DNA of 64,000 nt, from NCBI GenBank assembly GCA_015143295.1, contig CM026557.1, positions 26,445,760 to 26,509,759 on the forward strand. Reading direction: 5' to 3'. Of this stretch, positions 32,435 to 44,867 are shown in pieces. The stretch is from Tetracentron sinense. Taxonomy: Eukaryota; Streptophyta; Magnoliopsida; Trochodendrales; Trochodendraceae. A program made the translations under genes and the position numbers. Under the pieces are notes generated by a model that was given only the letters and a program-made list of their open reading frames with translations, ran no database searches and was not told where the DNA came from. Every line of letters begins with the position of its first letter. Positions within the stretch are counted from its first letter, which is position 1.

Positions 32435-34763
32435 TGTCACGACCCAAAACCCACCCTAGGAGTTAGAGTGAATCTTGGACGACTCAATCATGACTTACAT
32501 GACTTGCTTGACAAACCATCCTGCCAAAAACCCACAGAGCATATACAATAGAGGATATTATAGCGGAAACATAACTATAAAACACAGCGGAAGTCTAACA
32601 AACCTCTAAGTATATACATATGGTCCAAGTTTATACGAAAAGTAACCAGAAGCAAGTGCGGACAGACCCGCCAAAATACATGGATATAATCTCTCATCTC
32701 ACCCACAGCTAAACCACTCAGAATCTACAACCACCTAATGGTAACCCTCTACGGGAGGTTCCTCCAAAGGCTCCTCGACGTACTCCTCCTCCACCCAAGG
32801 GCTCGGAGCACAGATATCAAATGGAGCAGCTGCTCCGCCATCACCTGCCGACATAAGAAGTACGGCTGAGCATGGAATACTCAGCGGGTACTAAGCACTA
32901 ACCAACAGTCATAGCATACAGATAGCATACATAAAGTAGGAAACAAGTTGCATATATAGAACATGAACAATTTATATCATACAAGGAAGTAAAGCAATTT
33001 ATATTCATGCTTGCATTCCAAAAGACTGATAAAACCCTTGAAAACATCGTGCACTTGACTTGACTTGAAATACCCTTTTTCGTGATTAGGAACTTGTTAA
33101 CCGTGTCATGCTTGTCATGCTTGCATTTTCATAATTTAAACATGTTCACATGCCTAGTTGCCGTTCATAGTCCGTCACAACTATTACCCTATATGCAGAT
33201 GGGTATGCCTAGTTGCCGTTCATAGCCCGTCGCAACTAGCATCCATGCGGAATGTGAATGCCTAGTTGCCGTTCATAGCCCGTCGCAACTAGCATCCATG
33301 CGGAATGTGAATGCCTAGTTGCCGTTCATAGCCCGTCGCAACTAGCATCCATGCGTGATGTGTGATGCTATGCTATGCGTGTCATGCCATGCTATGCTAT
33401 GCGTGTCATGCGATGCTATGCATGTCATGCGAGGGGATGGGAGACCTTTCCCTATGCAATGCATGATTGTCTTGCCCTTGTCAAAAGCGAAGTGAAACAT
33501 ATCTTAGGAGATGCCCCACCTCTACGTCTCATACTTAAAACATCGGTAAATCACGTCATTTCATGCGTGCTCGTGAGATCGTGTGCATACTTGCATTTGG
33601 AATTAAATATGGCAATTTGGGGTAATTCACAAAGCATGTCATATAACAATTTAGGCGAGTAATAATCTACGCATTTTAAGAAATGTAAGAAACTCACTAT
33701 CATGAACCCTAACAAATTTCAAGAGCAATTAAGCATGGGTTCCCTTAATTTATCCTTTATTTTGTTCACCTTGGCATTTCATCAAACATGGGGTATGTTC
33801 ATTATTCACTTAAACCTAGATCATGCTTTTCTAGGTGGGTTATGCTCACATCACACTTGTATGTTCATTATTGGTACAATGCCCTTTCCCATTTGTTCAT
33901 CACATCATCCACACGGCATCCATTCGCCAACATCCATCTCCATTCACCATTCATACCACCAATCTCATAACACATATATAAATGAAGGAAAACAAAAAGA
34001 AACAAAGGAAAAAGGAAGCTATAACTAGGAGGGTAGTAAGAAGTACCGACCTTGAACAATGAGGAAGAAATCCCCCTTTCAAAACGACCGTGAGTTGCTG
34101 CCCTAGCTTGAGGAGAGTGTCCCACACGAGCTTGAGCCGAGATCTCGAAGAAAATGGACTTGAGGTGAGTGTGGGTTCACAACCCTTTGATTTCTCCTCC
34201 AAAAATCAAACCCTAGGTTAGGGATCGCCTTCTTCTCCTCTCCTCAGCTCTCAATCTTCTAAGTATTGTAAAATAAGCCCTAAAGGCTCGGGCAAGACTC
34301 TTAAGGTAAGAGTAAACTGCCCAAAAGACTAAAACACCCTTACTAAGTTTTCTGCAAAAACGCGAGTACCGAGCGATCGGTGTTAATGACCGATCGATCG
34401 GTTGCCTACCGATCGATCGGTTTCATAACCGAGCGATCGGTTAAAATTTCACTCTCTGGAAAATTTCCCCATACAAAAATCTCGACCAGCCGATAGCCTC
34501 CGAGCGATCGGTTTTGGACCGATCGATCGCTCCATGGACCGAGCGATCGGTGGTCTGCAGGTCCAAACTGTTTTGGCCATAACTTTTGACTCGTTCGTCC
34601 GATTTCGACGATTCAACTTGCGTTGGGTTCGTACTTCGAAAATGAACATTTCTGACGTTTTGGAATTTCCAATTTCTTCCTTATTTATAAATTATACCTC
34701 TTTAAAGGCAAAATGGCAACGAAAGTGTCATGCATTAAATGTGAAAAGGTCCGGGGCTCTACA
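32435..34763 (-). mobile_element. T4 5' LTR (2,329 bp)
   Basis: Same structure as the 3' LTR: palindromes 34554-34367, ATG-free leader, putative intron 34050-32866, hairpin units at 33154 (diverged), 33209, 33262 and 33315, micro-ORF 32854-32735. The three perfect hairpin units versus two in the 3' LTR give the 53-bp difference. Confidence 0.96.
32735..32854 (-). CDS. LTR micro-ORF in T4 5' LTR, 39 aa
   Basis: Identical in reading to 25290-25409. As the 5' LTR copy it is the one that would lie near the start of the T4 transcript, 12 nt beyond the putative leader-intron acceptor. Confidence 0.55.
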   Translation of the reverse strand: MSAGDGGAAAPFDICAPSPWVEEEYVEEPLEEPPVEGYH

Positions 34764-34844
34764 AACTAAGTCACAAAAACACTAGAGGTATAGGGGATTG
34801 CATTTAGGGATAAAAGGACAAAAGTATTGAAAATTTGCACCCCA

Positions 34845-35141
34845 GGGTCGACCCTGACTGTTTTGGGTCGACCCTGAATTGCCCCTTTTTTGTATGGTGT
34901 TTTCAGGCAGAGAGTCAAAATTATGGAGGTTGACCCTAAGGGAAAATCCGGTCGACCGAAGTGTACACTTTGGTCTACCGAACAATCCCCATAGGTCAAC
35001 CCTGATATGGGATTTTGGCTGGATGGTGTGTTTGCAATAGTGGGTCGACCCAGGGATCCCCCAAGGTCGACCCTGATATGGAAAAACTTTCTAAAACCAG
35101 TTTTTAGCAACTTCTAAACCTTTGAACTTATCCCATATATA
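34845..35141 (+). promoter_or_regulatory. U3 promoter of S2 5' LTR: GGGTCGACCC array and TATA
   Basis: About seven AGGGTCGACCCT or GGTCGACC(G)-type palindromes (34845-35076) followed by CATATATA (35134-35141). The 3' LTR repeats this at 57551-57783 with TATATATA at 57840-57847. The layout resembles the Ty3 LTRs although the motif differs. Confidence 0.6.
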
Positions 35142-35791
35142 GGGGACCTCTTCCAATCTATGAGGGACATTGATTGGAGACTTTTTAGAGCACTTTGTGC
35201 CTATTTTGAGTTTATGAAAACTCTTGGTTTCATTGATCTTCATCTCCATTAGTTGGCCTCTAGGTTGTGCAAAGTTTACAAGCATACTTTCTCAAACTTG
35301 AATTAGATGATCCTTAATCATTAAGAGATCACCCTAGGGCTTCCACAAACCCTAAACCCACTGTATGCTCTTCTATGAGTGCTGGTTAGCCTGAGCTAAA
35401 GTCGTCAAGGACGGAGATCTGTCTTCGGAGACCATGGTTGATCATTTTGAGTAAGATTGGTCGGTGAGGAACCGAAGCTGCTATTGCGGGAATCGAACAT
35501 GCTGTGTTCATGGTTTGCAAGCTGAGGAATCGATACCGAGGAACGGTGTGTCGTGTCCAGTTAGGTAAGATTCGAGTCTTGTATTATTCAAATCTTCTCA
35601 TAGTGAAGTTTGTGCTGGACTAGGTCCCGTGGTTTTTCTCGGAAGGATTTTCCTTGTAAAAATCTTGTGTGTTCAAGTGAGATTGATTGTGTGTGATTGA
35701 TTAAAGTTAAAATTGGTAGAGAAAATTAAAGTAAACCTATTCACCCCCCCCCCTCTAGGTCTAAGAGTGCATTGAAATAAGGAATTTCAAT

Positions 35792-35860
35792 TGGTATCAG
35801 AGTAGGTTCACTCATAAGGTTAAATCCCTTAAGTGTGATCTTGTGTCTATCTTTAAGTCA
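35792..35860 (+). other. S2 primer binding site and leader
   Basis: TGGTATCAGAGT at 35792-35803, the iMet primer site with a final G/C-to-T change, two bases after the LTR. A short leader runs to the gag ATG at 35861. Confidence 0.85.
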
Positions 35861-38817
35861 ATGACTACTTTAAGAGAGGGTGGATCCATCTCTCATCCCC
35901 CACAGTTTGATGGGAACAATTATGCATAATGGAAAGCCCGAATGAGAACATTTCTCAAATCCATAGACGAGAGAATCTGGATGTCTATTTAGGATGGATG
36001 GACACCACCGGTGAATATTCTAGGCGATATAATTCTCACTAAAAGCACTAAGGATTGGAGTAAAGAAGAGCTCAAGACAAGTGGTTGGAACACGAAAGGT
36101 CTCAATGCCATCTTTACTGCAGTCATTGTTGAAGAATTCAGACGAATCTCTTCATGTGAAACAACAAAGGAGGCTTGGGATATTTTGGAAATGACTCATG
36201 AAGGTACAACCACTGTCAAGATCTCTAAGCTTCAAATTCTCACCACAAAATTTGAAAATCTGAAAATGGAGGACAATGACACATTTGATGAATTCTATGC
36301 TAAACTAAGTGACATTGTCAACTCCAGTTTCAACCTGGGTGAGAAAAATCAGTGAATCCAAGATTGTAAGAAAAATCCTTAAATCTCTACTCGAAAGGTT
36401 TCAATCTAAGGTCACTGCCATCGAGGAGAGCAAGAACGTTGATGCTCTCAAGATTGAGGAATTAGTCGGATCACTCCAAACCTACGAACTCAATCTTTGA
36501 CCATCCAAGAAAAACAAATCTGTAGCCTTGAAAACTGTCAATGAGACCTTGGATGAGGATGACAGTGATGCTGAGTTGGGAGAGAAGGAATTGACTCTAT
36601 TTGTTAAAAAATTTCAAAAATATCTGAAAAAAAATAGAAGGTTCAAGCCTAAACTAGGAGAAAAACCTCTTGAAAAGCCAAAGTCAAAACCTTGGGATAA
36701 CAAGAAAGTCCCCCAAGGAACTGACAGGAAATCTCGTGGCATTCAATGCTATGAATGCAAAGGCTATGGCCATATTTCACCTGATTGTCCTAACAAAAAG
36801 AAGACTAAGGGAAAGGTGATGAATGCCACATGGGATGACAGTGATTCTGATGAAGAACAATCTGAAAGCTCTACCTCAAGTGAGGAATCTGAAAATCACA
36901 TGGCTTTCACTGTCACCCTATCAGAGATAGACCATCCTCCCACTACTCATGAAGAGAAGAGTGATGAAGATCGAGTAAGTGAGTCTAGTGAAGATCATGA
37001 TCAAAGTCACACTGTCTCTGAGTCTGATGAAGATATGGACAAAGCCTATGAAAGGTTGTTTTCTGAAAGCCTTAAGCTGAAGAAAGCTAAGATCTCTTTG
37101 AACAAGCAAATCAAATTTATCAAACAAGAAAGAGACTCTTGCAAACTAGAAGCAGAAGGGAAGAATGCGCTAGTATCTCAGCTTGAAAGTGAAAAGGCTG
37201 AACTGTTGTCCAAACTAGAATACCTTGAAGAAGAAAATGCCCTATTATCCAAATGGATCAAGGTTCTAGAAACTGAGGAAGATAACTCCATGAGTGTATC
37301 TGAAGAGTCAAAGACTCGAATTTCAGAATTTGAATCTGAAAGAAGTAACCTGATTGAAAAAGTTAGATTTCTAGAAAAGAAATTTCTTGATATTCTGAAA
37401 GTTAAGGATGGGCTAGCTAAGAAAGCAACTGAATTCGAAAAAGAAGCTAGACTCCTTAGCAACCCTCAAATCTTGGATAAACTGGCTAGCATGCAGTGCT
37501 CAACAGTAAACATGTCCGGCATAGGACATCCAGATAGACCATCCGGTCCTTTGAATGTCGGAACAATGTCTACTGTAACATTTGAGCCAATACATGAAAA
37601 TCCAAGATTTGTGAGTTCTAACTCATCAGGATCAACATCCAGGATGCCAAACGCTCAGTTGTACCAAACTTTTGCCACTTCTGGACAAGGTAAAAATTCA
37701 ACTGAAACTGAGAGAACAAAAGTTCAGTCCAAGGCTATCAGATCTCCTCCTTCCAGGTTCATTCCCACTTGTCACCATTGTGGAGTGAAGGGTCACATCC
37801 GACCTAACTGCAAAGCCTTTGGGAGAAATTCCCGAAATGGTTCTTGGAATCAAACACAACATCAAGGGAATCTCCAAAGGCAAATTCAAGTCTTAGCAAA
37901 AAAGTCTAGGAGTTTGAGTGAAGAAGTGATGAAAATTGCTCAGCTCTCTAGTACACAATTTGGTCGTTACACTTCTTATGCTCATCATGAAGAAGGTAAC
38001 AGGATGGACCAAAATGCAAGGTTCACCCAGAAAAGAAGGAAGAATAGGAGATCTAACAAAAAGAAGGTCATGCCTACAAATGAAGTGAACAAAGACAATA
38101 GGGTTCCCCAAAAGTCTAAGTTCATTTATGTGAGAAAGGATGATCTAAAATGCCTTGTCATCCACACCACTTTGAAAGCCCAAAATTTTGATATGTGGTA
38201 TTTCGATAGTGGATGCTCCAAGCACATAACTGGTAACAAATTCCTCTTTACTCATCTTGAGGAATGCTCAGATGGGACTGTTACTTTTGGTGATGGAAGC
38301 AAATCCTTTGTGAAAGGAAAAGGTGTCATCCAAGCACCAGGCATTCCTAAACTGAAGGATGTCTTGTTTGTAGAAGGACTGAAAGCTAATCTAATTAGCA
38401 TAAGTCAATTGTGCGATGATCACCATGCTGTCCATTTTACCAACAACAAGTGCTCTGTTATGGATGACAAAGGTGTGTGTGTGTTGGAAGGGTCAAGAAC
38501 CACTGACAACTGCTATGGTTTAATTCCTAGTGTTGGTTCTTCTCAAATGTGCAACAGGTCTCAAGTTGAAGAAGTTGAACTGTGGCACAGGAGGCTAGGT
38601 CACTTGAATTTCTAAGACCTAAGCAAACTCTCAAAACACGAGCGTGTGAGAGGTGTGCCAAAACTAGGGAAGCCCCCCACTGCTGTGTGTGGGCCATGTC
38701 AAATTGGCAAACAAATTAAAAGCCCACACAAGAAGGCTTCAAATGTCGCTACCTCACACCCACTAGAACTAATACACATGGATCTTATGGGTCTAACTCG
38801 AACTGAAAGTCTAGGAG
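35861..38817 (+). pseudogene. S2 gag-protease-integrase N-terminus (Ty1-copia, SIRE type)
   Basis: Gag starts at 35861 (MTTLREGGSIS). UBN2-like Gag: ISKLQILTTKFENL, FDEFYAKLSDIVNSSFNLGE, ALKIEELVGSLQTYELNL; knuckles CYECKGYGHISPDC and CHHCGVKGHIRPNC flank a long acidic coiled-coil (about 36990-37460). Protease: MWYFDSGCSKHITG (38200). Then the pre-integrase LWHRRLGHLNF, CGPCQIGKQ and the first integrase Asp (HMDLMG, about 38780). One +1 shift lies in the A-run near 36345. In-frame stops are at about 35926, 35990, 36498 and 38613; most fit a C-to-T change. Interrupted by S3 at 38818. Confidence 0.93.
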
Positions 38818-40308
38818 TGAAAATCAATTCGATGAATCCCAAATCAATGTTTGAGTTGAGAATCTACAAGTTCGAGGGGTTGGTTAGGTTTCCCTAATAG
38901 TATGTCTACCACTTTTGATGTTTTAAAATTAAGTTATTTAACTCAAGGGAAGATGATGATCAAGTGCAGAATAAGGAAAACCAAGCAAACCACAACACAA
39001 GAATTTTTACGTGGAAACTCTTCTGGGAAAAACCACGGGACTTAGTCCAGCCATGAGAATCCACTAAGATAAAGTAAACAAGAACTTACAAGACACGACC
39101 TTGACTCCTTTGGACTCGACACCACGATCCTTCAGTTCTTAGTCCTCCACGTCTCGAAAAGTCACCACGTACTCTCAAGTCCCGTGATCAACCGCAGCCA
39201 CTTATAATTCTCTTTGTGTCTCTAAAACAGTCCACAATCTTTCGATCTATCTCTGTCAATGACGGCTTCGGAATCCACCGACCAAATCACTCTACCACAA
39301 TCTTTCTCGGATTGATTTCCTTTGGAAAGGCTCCGGAATACTCCAGCCAAGGTGTTCTATCTAGAACGGGTTGATGGTTTGATATAAATCAATACCTAGA
39401 TGGAATTCATCAAAGGACAAGTCCAAACAAGCAAAATTGTAGCTTTAGGCTTGCAAACTCTAGGTTTAAAGGCATTAACAAAAGGGGAGGAGAGCACCAA
39501 TTTCCATAGGTTTTATAACCTCTGGAGGAACTTAAATACCCTCTCCACACACCCCCTAAGTTGTACTCCCCGAACTAGAAGGGTTCACCATAAATAGGGA
39601 ACTCAAAAACCAAGTATGGAAGTTGCCAAAAGTGAAAATAGAAAGAAAAACGGAAATAAGAAAAATCCCATATCAGGGTCGACCCATGGGGCACATTCGG
39701 TCGACCGGATGGTGCCTTTCTGTCGACCGGATGGTCCTCAGGGTCGACCCTCACAAAACTCACTCTCTGCCAAAAAACACCATACATATTTTTCTATACC
39801 CAGGGTCGACCCAAAATGGTCAGGGTCGACCCTGAGGGGCCAACCTGAATTTCAAACTTCTTTTTTGGGTCTCTTATTCTTCACAAAAATTGTAGCCCTT
39901 TTCAACACGGTCGTTTTCACATATTATGGAACAAAATCCAAGCTACGGTTTGTGAGATACGCTCAAAACAAGCAACCTTAGTTTTTTGAAAAATTTCAGA
40001 ATTTAAAACAAGTTTTGCATTGTTTATCTCATCACCTAGGGTCCGTATGATTAGTCTAGGTCACTTACCACCTAAGGCATCATGTTAGGATAATTCTAGG
40101 TCAAATCCCACCTATGGTAGTATGGTATCTAGGTCACTTACCATCCTATGAAGGAATGATCAACCGAGTGGATCAACCGGTCTTCTTTGGTCTTCATCTT
40201 CGCTTTGACGTGGATGCTTGGAGATAATGACACAAGATACACACCTAGACACCTAGAATCACTTGTTTTGATACCGTAATATGCCAATACAAAAACATGG
40301 ACTTTACA
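38818..40308 (-). mobile_element. S3 3' LTR (1,491 bp)
   Basis: TGAAAATCAATTC to GACTTTACA on the plus strand (minus: TGTAAAGTCC start). GGGTCGACCC-type palindromes lie at 39673-39836, with TATTTATG (minus, near 39590) downstream. No credible ORF. Confidence 0.93.
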
Positions 40309-42512
40309 ATCTCCCCCTTTGGTAATTCCGTGGCAAAACCAAACTGAAGTACATGACTTGACAGAAACTCACCCATACACATCAAAACGGTGAATTAGGA
40401 CATTACATGACTCCAACACTCTTACATGACATCAATTGACAAATCATCTTAAATCAATATACTAAAGCTCTTGTTAAGCAAATTTATCTGCTACAACCTT
40501 GCATCTGCACATGCTCAAAAACAAAATACCCAATGAAGCATGTGTGGAATATGAAAATAAGTAATCACAGGTGAAGTAAGGAATGTACTGAACTAGGGAA
40601 ATACTACCCTAACATTCTCCCCCTTTTTGACACAATTGCCAAAGGAAGGTAGGAAGCCAATATTCCACAAAATATACCAATTTAACAAAAGTGAAATATC
40701 AAGGCAACCACAGTACAACCAATCAAAAACAGATAATGAGGGGACTAAAGAGCGGGGAACAAAATAGAAATATAAAACATAAACTCCCCCTCAACAAATT
40801 AAGCACAAACTCCCCCTCAACAACTCAATCACCAACTCCCTCTCATCAACTCAACTTGATCTTCTCCCCCTAAGATCAAGGAGACCACCAAAAGACAGGG
40901 CACTTATGTTAGAAAGGCCCATGCCAAACAACTAAGAGACCACATAATAATAATACAAAAACAAAATATCATGTGCCACACAAACATGCATCAAAAGCAT
41001 TCCAAGCAGTAGTAAATTAAAATTACAAATCCAGTGAAAAACAAGATTAGTTAGTCCAACTGAGGATACCCATCTAACTAATTCTCATGGAATGCTAAAG
41101 CATAGCCAATTCACTCAGATACATTTAGTGAACAGTTCAAAAGTGAAGCATTGTGTGTAGTGGTGGTCTGACAAGATACTAGATCAAAGTTTCTTTCCCT
41201 TTCCAAGGGTATGACATTAACCACTAAGGGGACTCCCAGAGATATACATCATAGAAGTCAAACCTAGTTAGATCCGGATATACTGATTTTTTGCATTTTA
41301 GTGTTCCTTTTTCTATTTTATTTGACTCAATATCATTCTTTTATTTTTGGTCAAATACCTCCAAAGATTATAAGATTTCTTTTGATGATCTTTATCTGAT
41401 CATATCTTTTCATGCAATGATGGCTTTCACACTATCTGGGTAGGTAGTCCTGGCTATTAGCAGCAGGAGCTTTCATTCTAGTGACCCAGATAGATACCTA
41501 CTGTCCACCTAGGTAGCCATTTCATACTGTTTGCATCCAATAGTGACTTTCACACTATCCCAGTAGGTAGCCCTTTTCATTGCAACAATTTAAGCTCATT
41601 GAGGATACACAAAATGAGGATGACTAACAAATATGGTCATTCTAGATTGGTCATCCAAGGTCACACTTTATGGGATAAGCCATACACCTACAGATTGGAA
41701 AATAGACCTCTCAACAGAATCAGTCAGGATGTATGTGAAATTTGTAAAGCATACACACATGAATAAGTCTCTAACTATTCAAGGTAAAATCGTTCTAATG
41801 TTCAGCCTAACCAAGAGACTATGCAGGTGATATATCCTCAATCAGTAACAAACTCATGTTCAACCCTGGACAAGTATAGAAATAAAGATCACACAAGGAA
41901 TGCAGATCATGCAAGTCAAACAAGGGCAACATGAAAAAAAATCTTTTTGGATTTTATAGTTTTTCAATGTTTTTTGGATTTTTCAAAATAAAGAAAACAA
42001 AAAAACATACCAAAGCAAATAAACACTAGTAAAAAGAAAAACTACTAGTATACAGATATAGCATAGCACTAGGATAAGATATATCACTAACAGCACACCC
42101 TAGGCTATGACAGGCACGGGCTAAGTGAAGCATTTGTAAAGCATACACACATAAATAAGTCTCTAACTGTTCAAGGTAAAATCGGTCTAATTTTCAGCCT
42201 AACCAAGAGACTATGCAGGTGATATATCCTCAATCAGTAACAAACTCATGTTCAATCCTGGACAAGTATAGAAATAAAGATCACACAAGGAATGCAGATC
42301 ATGCAAGTCAAACAAGGACAACATGAAAAAAAATCTTTTTGGATTTTATGGTTTTTCAATGTTTTTTGGATTTTTCAAAATAAAGAAAACAAAAAAACAT
42401 ACCAAAGCAAATAAACACTAGTAAAAAGAAAAACTACTAGTATACAGATATAGCATAGCACTAGGATAAGATATATCACTAACAGCACACCCTAGGCTAT
42501 GACAGGCACGGG
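40309..42512 (-). other. S3 polypurine tract and 3' non-coding region
   Basis: Minus strand CCAAAGGGGGAGA tract at 40309-40323 next to the LTR. Four more AGGGGGAG-like tracts occur in 40614-40880. A conserved repeat-rich block is at 41418-41585 (matching S2 and S4), and a tandem duplication of 392 bp at 41741-42524. There is no env-like ORF and no pol. The region is collinear with the stretch after gag in S4. Confidence 0.8.
41418..41585 (-). ncRNA. Conserved repeat block in SIRE 3' region (S3 copy)
   Basis: Minus strand holds two copies of GGCTACCTA...GTGTGAAAG-C-AC, each followed by an ATTG-AT end, around a GTAGGTATC/GAAAGC centre. The same block is at 53819-53978 and 63775-63940 in diverged elements, outside any ORF. 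The complementary parts (GGCT with AGCC, TACCTA with TAGGTA) suggest RNA structure. The ncRNA label is tentative. Confidence 0.35.
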
Positions 42513-42524
42513 CTAAGTGAAGCC
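41741..42524 (-). repeat. 392-bp tandem duplication, two copies
   Basis: TTTGTAAAGCATACACACAT starts both copies (41741 and 42133), which remain nearly identical through GGCTAAGTGAAGC. The second copy overlaps the gag stop. S4 has a single copy, so the duplication is specific to S3. Confidence 0.9.
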
Positions 42525-42811
42525 CTTCAAGTCTTCCTTTCTTACCCAAATGGTTTTAGAAGTTTGATTGACCCTTTGGTCTCTAACCGTTTTAGTTGAG
42601 ATAGGTATGACCTTTTGCCTCTTCCTCCTGTTCCTCCTTTTCCAGGATTGAGTCCTAAAATTATGGCGGGCATTATGGTTCTCCATGTTACCTCCTCTAT
42701 ATCTAGCATGAGGAGTGTCATGACCATGCCACTGTCTAGAGTTGTGAGCCATCTTCATTACATCTTCACACAAACTCCTAGACTTCTCCACTAGGACCTC
42801 AACTCTCCTTT
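42513..42811 (-). pseudogene. S3 gag, C-terminal piece
   Basis: End of S3 Gag: RRVEVLVEKSRSLCEDVMKM, a basic RTQSWKRRNRRKRQKVIP stretch, IWVRKEDLKGFT and TAG at 42513. The stop comes just before the point where S2 continues into its protease (MWYFDSG). S4 ends at the equivalent codon, so this is an inherited end rather than a private mutation. Interrupted upstream by solo LTR C. Confidence 0.88.
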
Positions 42812-43039
42812 GAAGATGTAGCACCCCAGACTTTTTCGTACTTAATGAATAGCACCTTCGTAACTAATTAGCCTTTCACATAGTCTAATTAATAAATAAG
42901 GGAGAAATTAAAGAATCTGAACGCCAGAAATGTTCCTTTTCGAAAGACGAATCCAACGCAAGTTGAATCGTCAAAATCCGACGAACGGGTCAAAAGTTAT
43001 AGCCAAAATAGAAAAAGGGGTCAAAAACCTGCAGAGCAC

Positions 43040-43319
43040 CAATCGCTAGGGATCGATCGGTCCACAACCGATCGCTCGGTCCAAACTAGCGATCGATCGG
43101 TCCACAACCAATCGATCGGTAGCTATCGACTGGTTAACTTTTTTGTATGAGGAATTTTTTCAGAGAACATGTTTTTGACTGATCGTTCAGTCAAGAACAC
43201 CAATCGCTCGGTAGGCAACCGATCGATCGGTCATAACCACTGATCGCTCGGTCTTCGCATTTTTGCAGAATTTTCATTAAGGGCTTTTTGGTCCTTTGGC
43301 TAGCACCCTTTGGCTTTAT
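43040..43319 (+). promoter_or_regulatory. U3 promoter of solo LTR C
   Basis: Eight or so GATCGATCGGT/ACCGATCGCTCGGT motifs and then TTTATAAG at about 43314, the TATA-like box. The leader from here to 43566 contains no ATG. Confidence 0.55.
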
Positions 43320-43566
43320 AAGCCTTGCTCGAGTTTTTGGGTCCCCCCTCACTACACTTAGAGGTATTTGAGGGAGAGAGAGAAGAACCTAGGGTTTCAA
43401 GAGGCCCTTTCCATTTGAGAGGAAGAATCAAGGGTTTAAACACCCAAGATCATCCCAAAAGGCTTGGATTCATCAAACCCAACCTCAAGCACGTGTGTAG
43501 CTCATTCTCTAAGCTAGGGCAGCGTCTCCCTCGGCATTTTAAAGGTTTTTCTCTTCTTCTTTTAAG

Positions 43567-44701
43567 GTTAGTACACCCTTCCTAGCTACTATGGTAATAA
43601 CCTAGAGTTTTTTGTGACTATAGTGTGTTGTATCTTCCTATTTGGCCCCTTGTGTGGAAATATGCTAAATCCCTAAAACATAAACAAGATAAAATGAATA
43701 AATTATGGAATGTATGGATGGAGGAACAGAATGAGGCGATGGGATGCCATGTTGTGATGTGTTGAATGATGAAAATGGTGGAAGGGTATTGTACACATAA
43801 TAAATGCACATGTGATGCTTGATGAAATGCTTGAGAAAGAGATTATGAGTTTAAAGGACTAAAAGAAATGTAGGACACCACTTTCTTGGTAAAATGCATG
43901 AATGAGAATACTTGGAATTGAATGAAGTTCAAGAAGCATGAATAATGTAGTTCCCAAAAAATGGCTTTTGTGATCATATTTCCATATGCTTGTTTAAATT
44001 CTCTTGTGAATGTGATAAGAATGGAAATGCTATATGTTACTTCTCAAATCGTATATGTCATTATGTTTCACAATAGCTATGCACGAGCACACATGTATAT
44101 GAGGAAATGTCAAGGAGGCTGGTAGCCCCGGTTAAGGGTGCTAGCCTTTTGCTCATAAGTAATGGTATTGTCAAGGGGGTTGGTAGCCCAGGTTTATGCA
44201 GGTGATAACCCCTGGCTCATAAGAAAGGACTCCAAAGTATTGTACTGTCAAGGAGGTTGGTAGCCCCGGTTAAGGGTGCTAGCCTCTGGCTTATAAGAAA
44301 AGGATATGGAACTGTCAAGGAGGTTGGTAGCCCCGGTTAAGGGTGCTAGCCTCTGGCTCATAAGGGAGGTATTGGCAAGGTCAAGGGGGTTGGTAGCCCA
44401 GGTTTGTGTGGGTGCTAACCTCTGGCTCATAAGAAAAGACTCAGAAGTATCGTACTATCAAGGAGTTAGTAGCCCAGGGTTGTGCGGGTACTAACCTCTG
44501 GCTCATAAGAATTATGGAAAGGACGCATATGTTTTATAGATATGGTTTGGTTTTCAGTAGAGTTGTGATATAATAAATGATTATGTATGATGTTGTTTTA
44601 ACTGAGTATGAACTGTATCTTCCAGTACTTGCATGTGATGCTTTGCTCGTTATTATTATTGTTAGCTAGGAGCTTGTACTCGCTGAGTATTCCATGCTCA
44701 G
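43567..44701 (+). other. Putative leader intron in solo LTR C
   Basis: Donor TTTTAAG|GTTAGTACACC, acceptor TTCCATGCTCAG|, 1,135 bp. The next ATG after the acceptor is the micro-ORF start at 44712. Contains the hairpin array. Inferred only. Confidence 0.45.
44111..44509 (+). repeat. Tandem hairpin array in solo LTR C
   Basis: Six units of about 50-70 bp, each CAAGGAGGTTGGTAGCCC ... GGGTGCTAGCCTCTGG followed by CTCATAAG. Stem ends vary together: AGGCT with AGCCT (first unit), GGGGTT with AACCCC (second), GTTAGTA with TACTAAC (last). Confidence 0.8.
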
Positions 44702-44711
44702 TTGTACTTTT

Positions 44712-44867
44712 ATGTCGGCAGGTACACGAGTCCCTTTCGACATTTGTGCCCTGGGTTATTGGGTTGAGGAGGACTATGGTGAGGAAGAACCTTATGAAGA
44801 TTCGGTAGTTGAGCCTCAGACGAAGGAGAGAGACTTAGACCATTGGCCCCACAGGGGTGACTATTGA
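44712..44867 (+). CDS. LTR micro-ORF in solo LTR C, 51 aa
   Basis: ATG TCG GCA GGT to TGA at 44865. Reads MSAGTRVPFDICALGYWVEE, then DYGEEEPYEDSVVEPQ, and ends RDLDHWPHRGDY. It shares PFD-C-AL with solo B and T4, and the RDLD-WP tail with solo D. It is the longest intact copy. Function unknown. Confidence 0.55.
   Translation: MSAGTRVPFDICALGYWVEEDYGEEEPYEDSVVEPQTKERDLDHWPHRGDY

Larger units (their letters stand above)
24990..34763 (-). mobile_element. T4: two-LTR Tekay-type Ty3 element
   Basis: Complete by structure: LTRs 24990-27265 and 32435-34763, primer site, gag, intron, protease-RT, RNase H-integrase-chromodomain, polypurine tract, and a perfect AACTA duplication (24985-24989 and 34764-34768). 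The LTRs differ by one 53-bp repeat unit and about six substitutions that I could count, so insertion is recent. The RT is damaged (see the pol entries), so this copy probably cannot move on its own. Confidence 0.97.
24776..35789 (+). mobile_element. S2 5' LTR (SIRE type), interrupted by T4
   Basis: Starts TGTAAAGTCAAAG at 24776 and ends GGAATTTCA at 35789, next to a primer site. Its own sequence is 24776-24989 and 34769-35789, about 1.24 kb, matching the 3' LTR 57271-58492 (1,222 bp). The uninterrupted 3' LTR shows the empty T4 target (CAAACTAACTCAC at about 57478). It contains a GGGTCGACCC palindrome array and a CATATATA box. Confidence 0.95.

Noticed and set aside
36340-36356. Programmed +1 frameshift in the A-run of S2 gag
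   Set aside because: S3 and S4 read through the same Gag region in a single frame, so this is a private indel.
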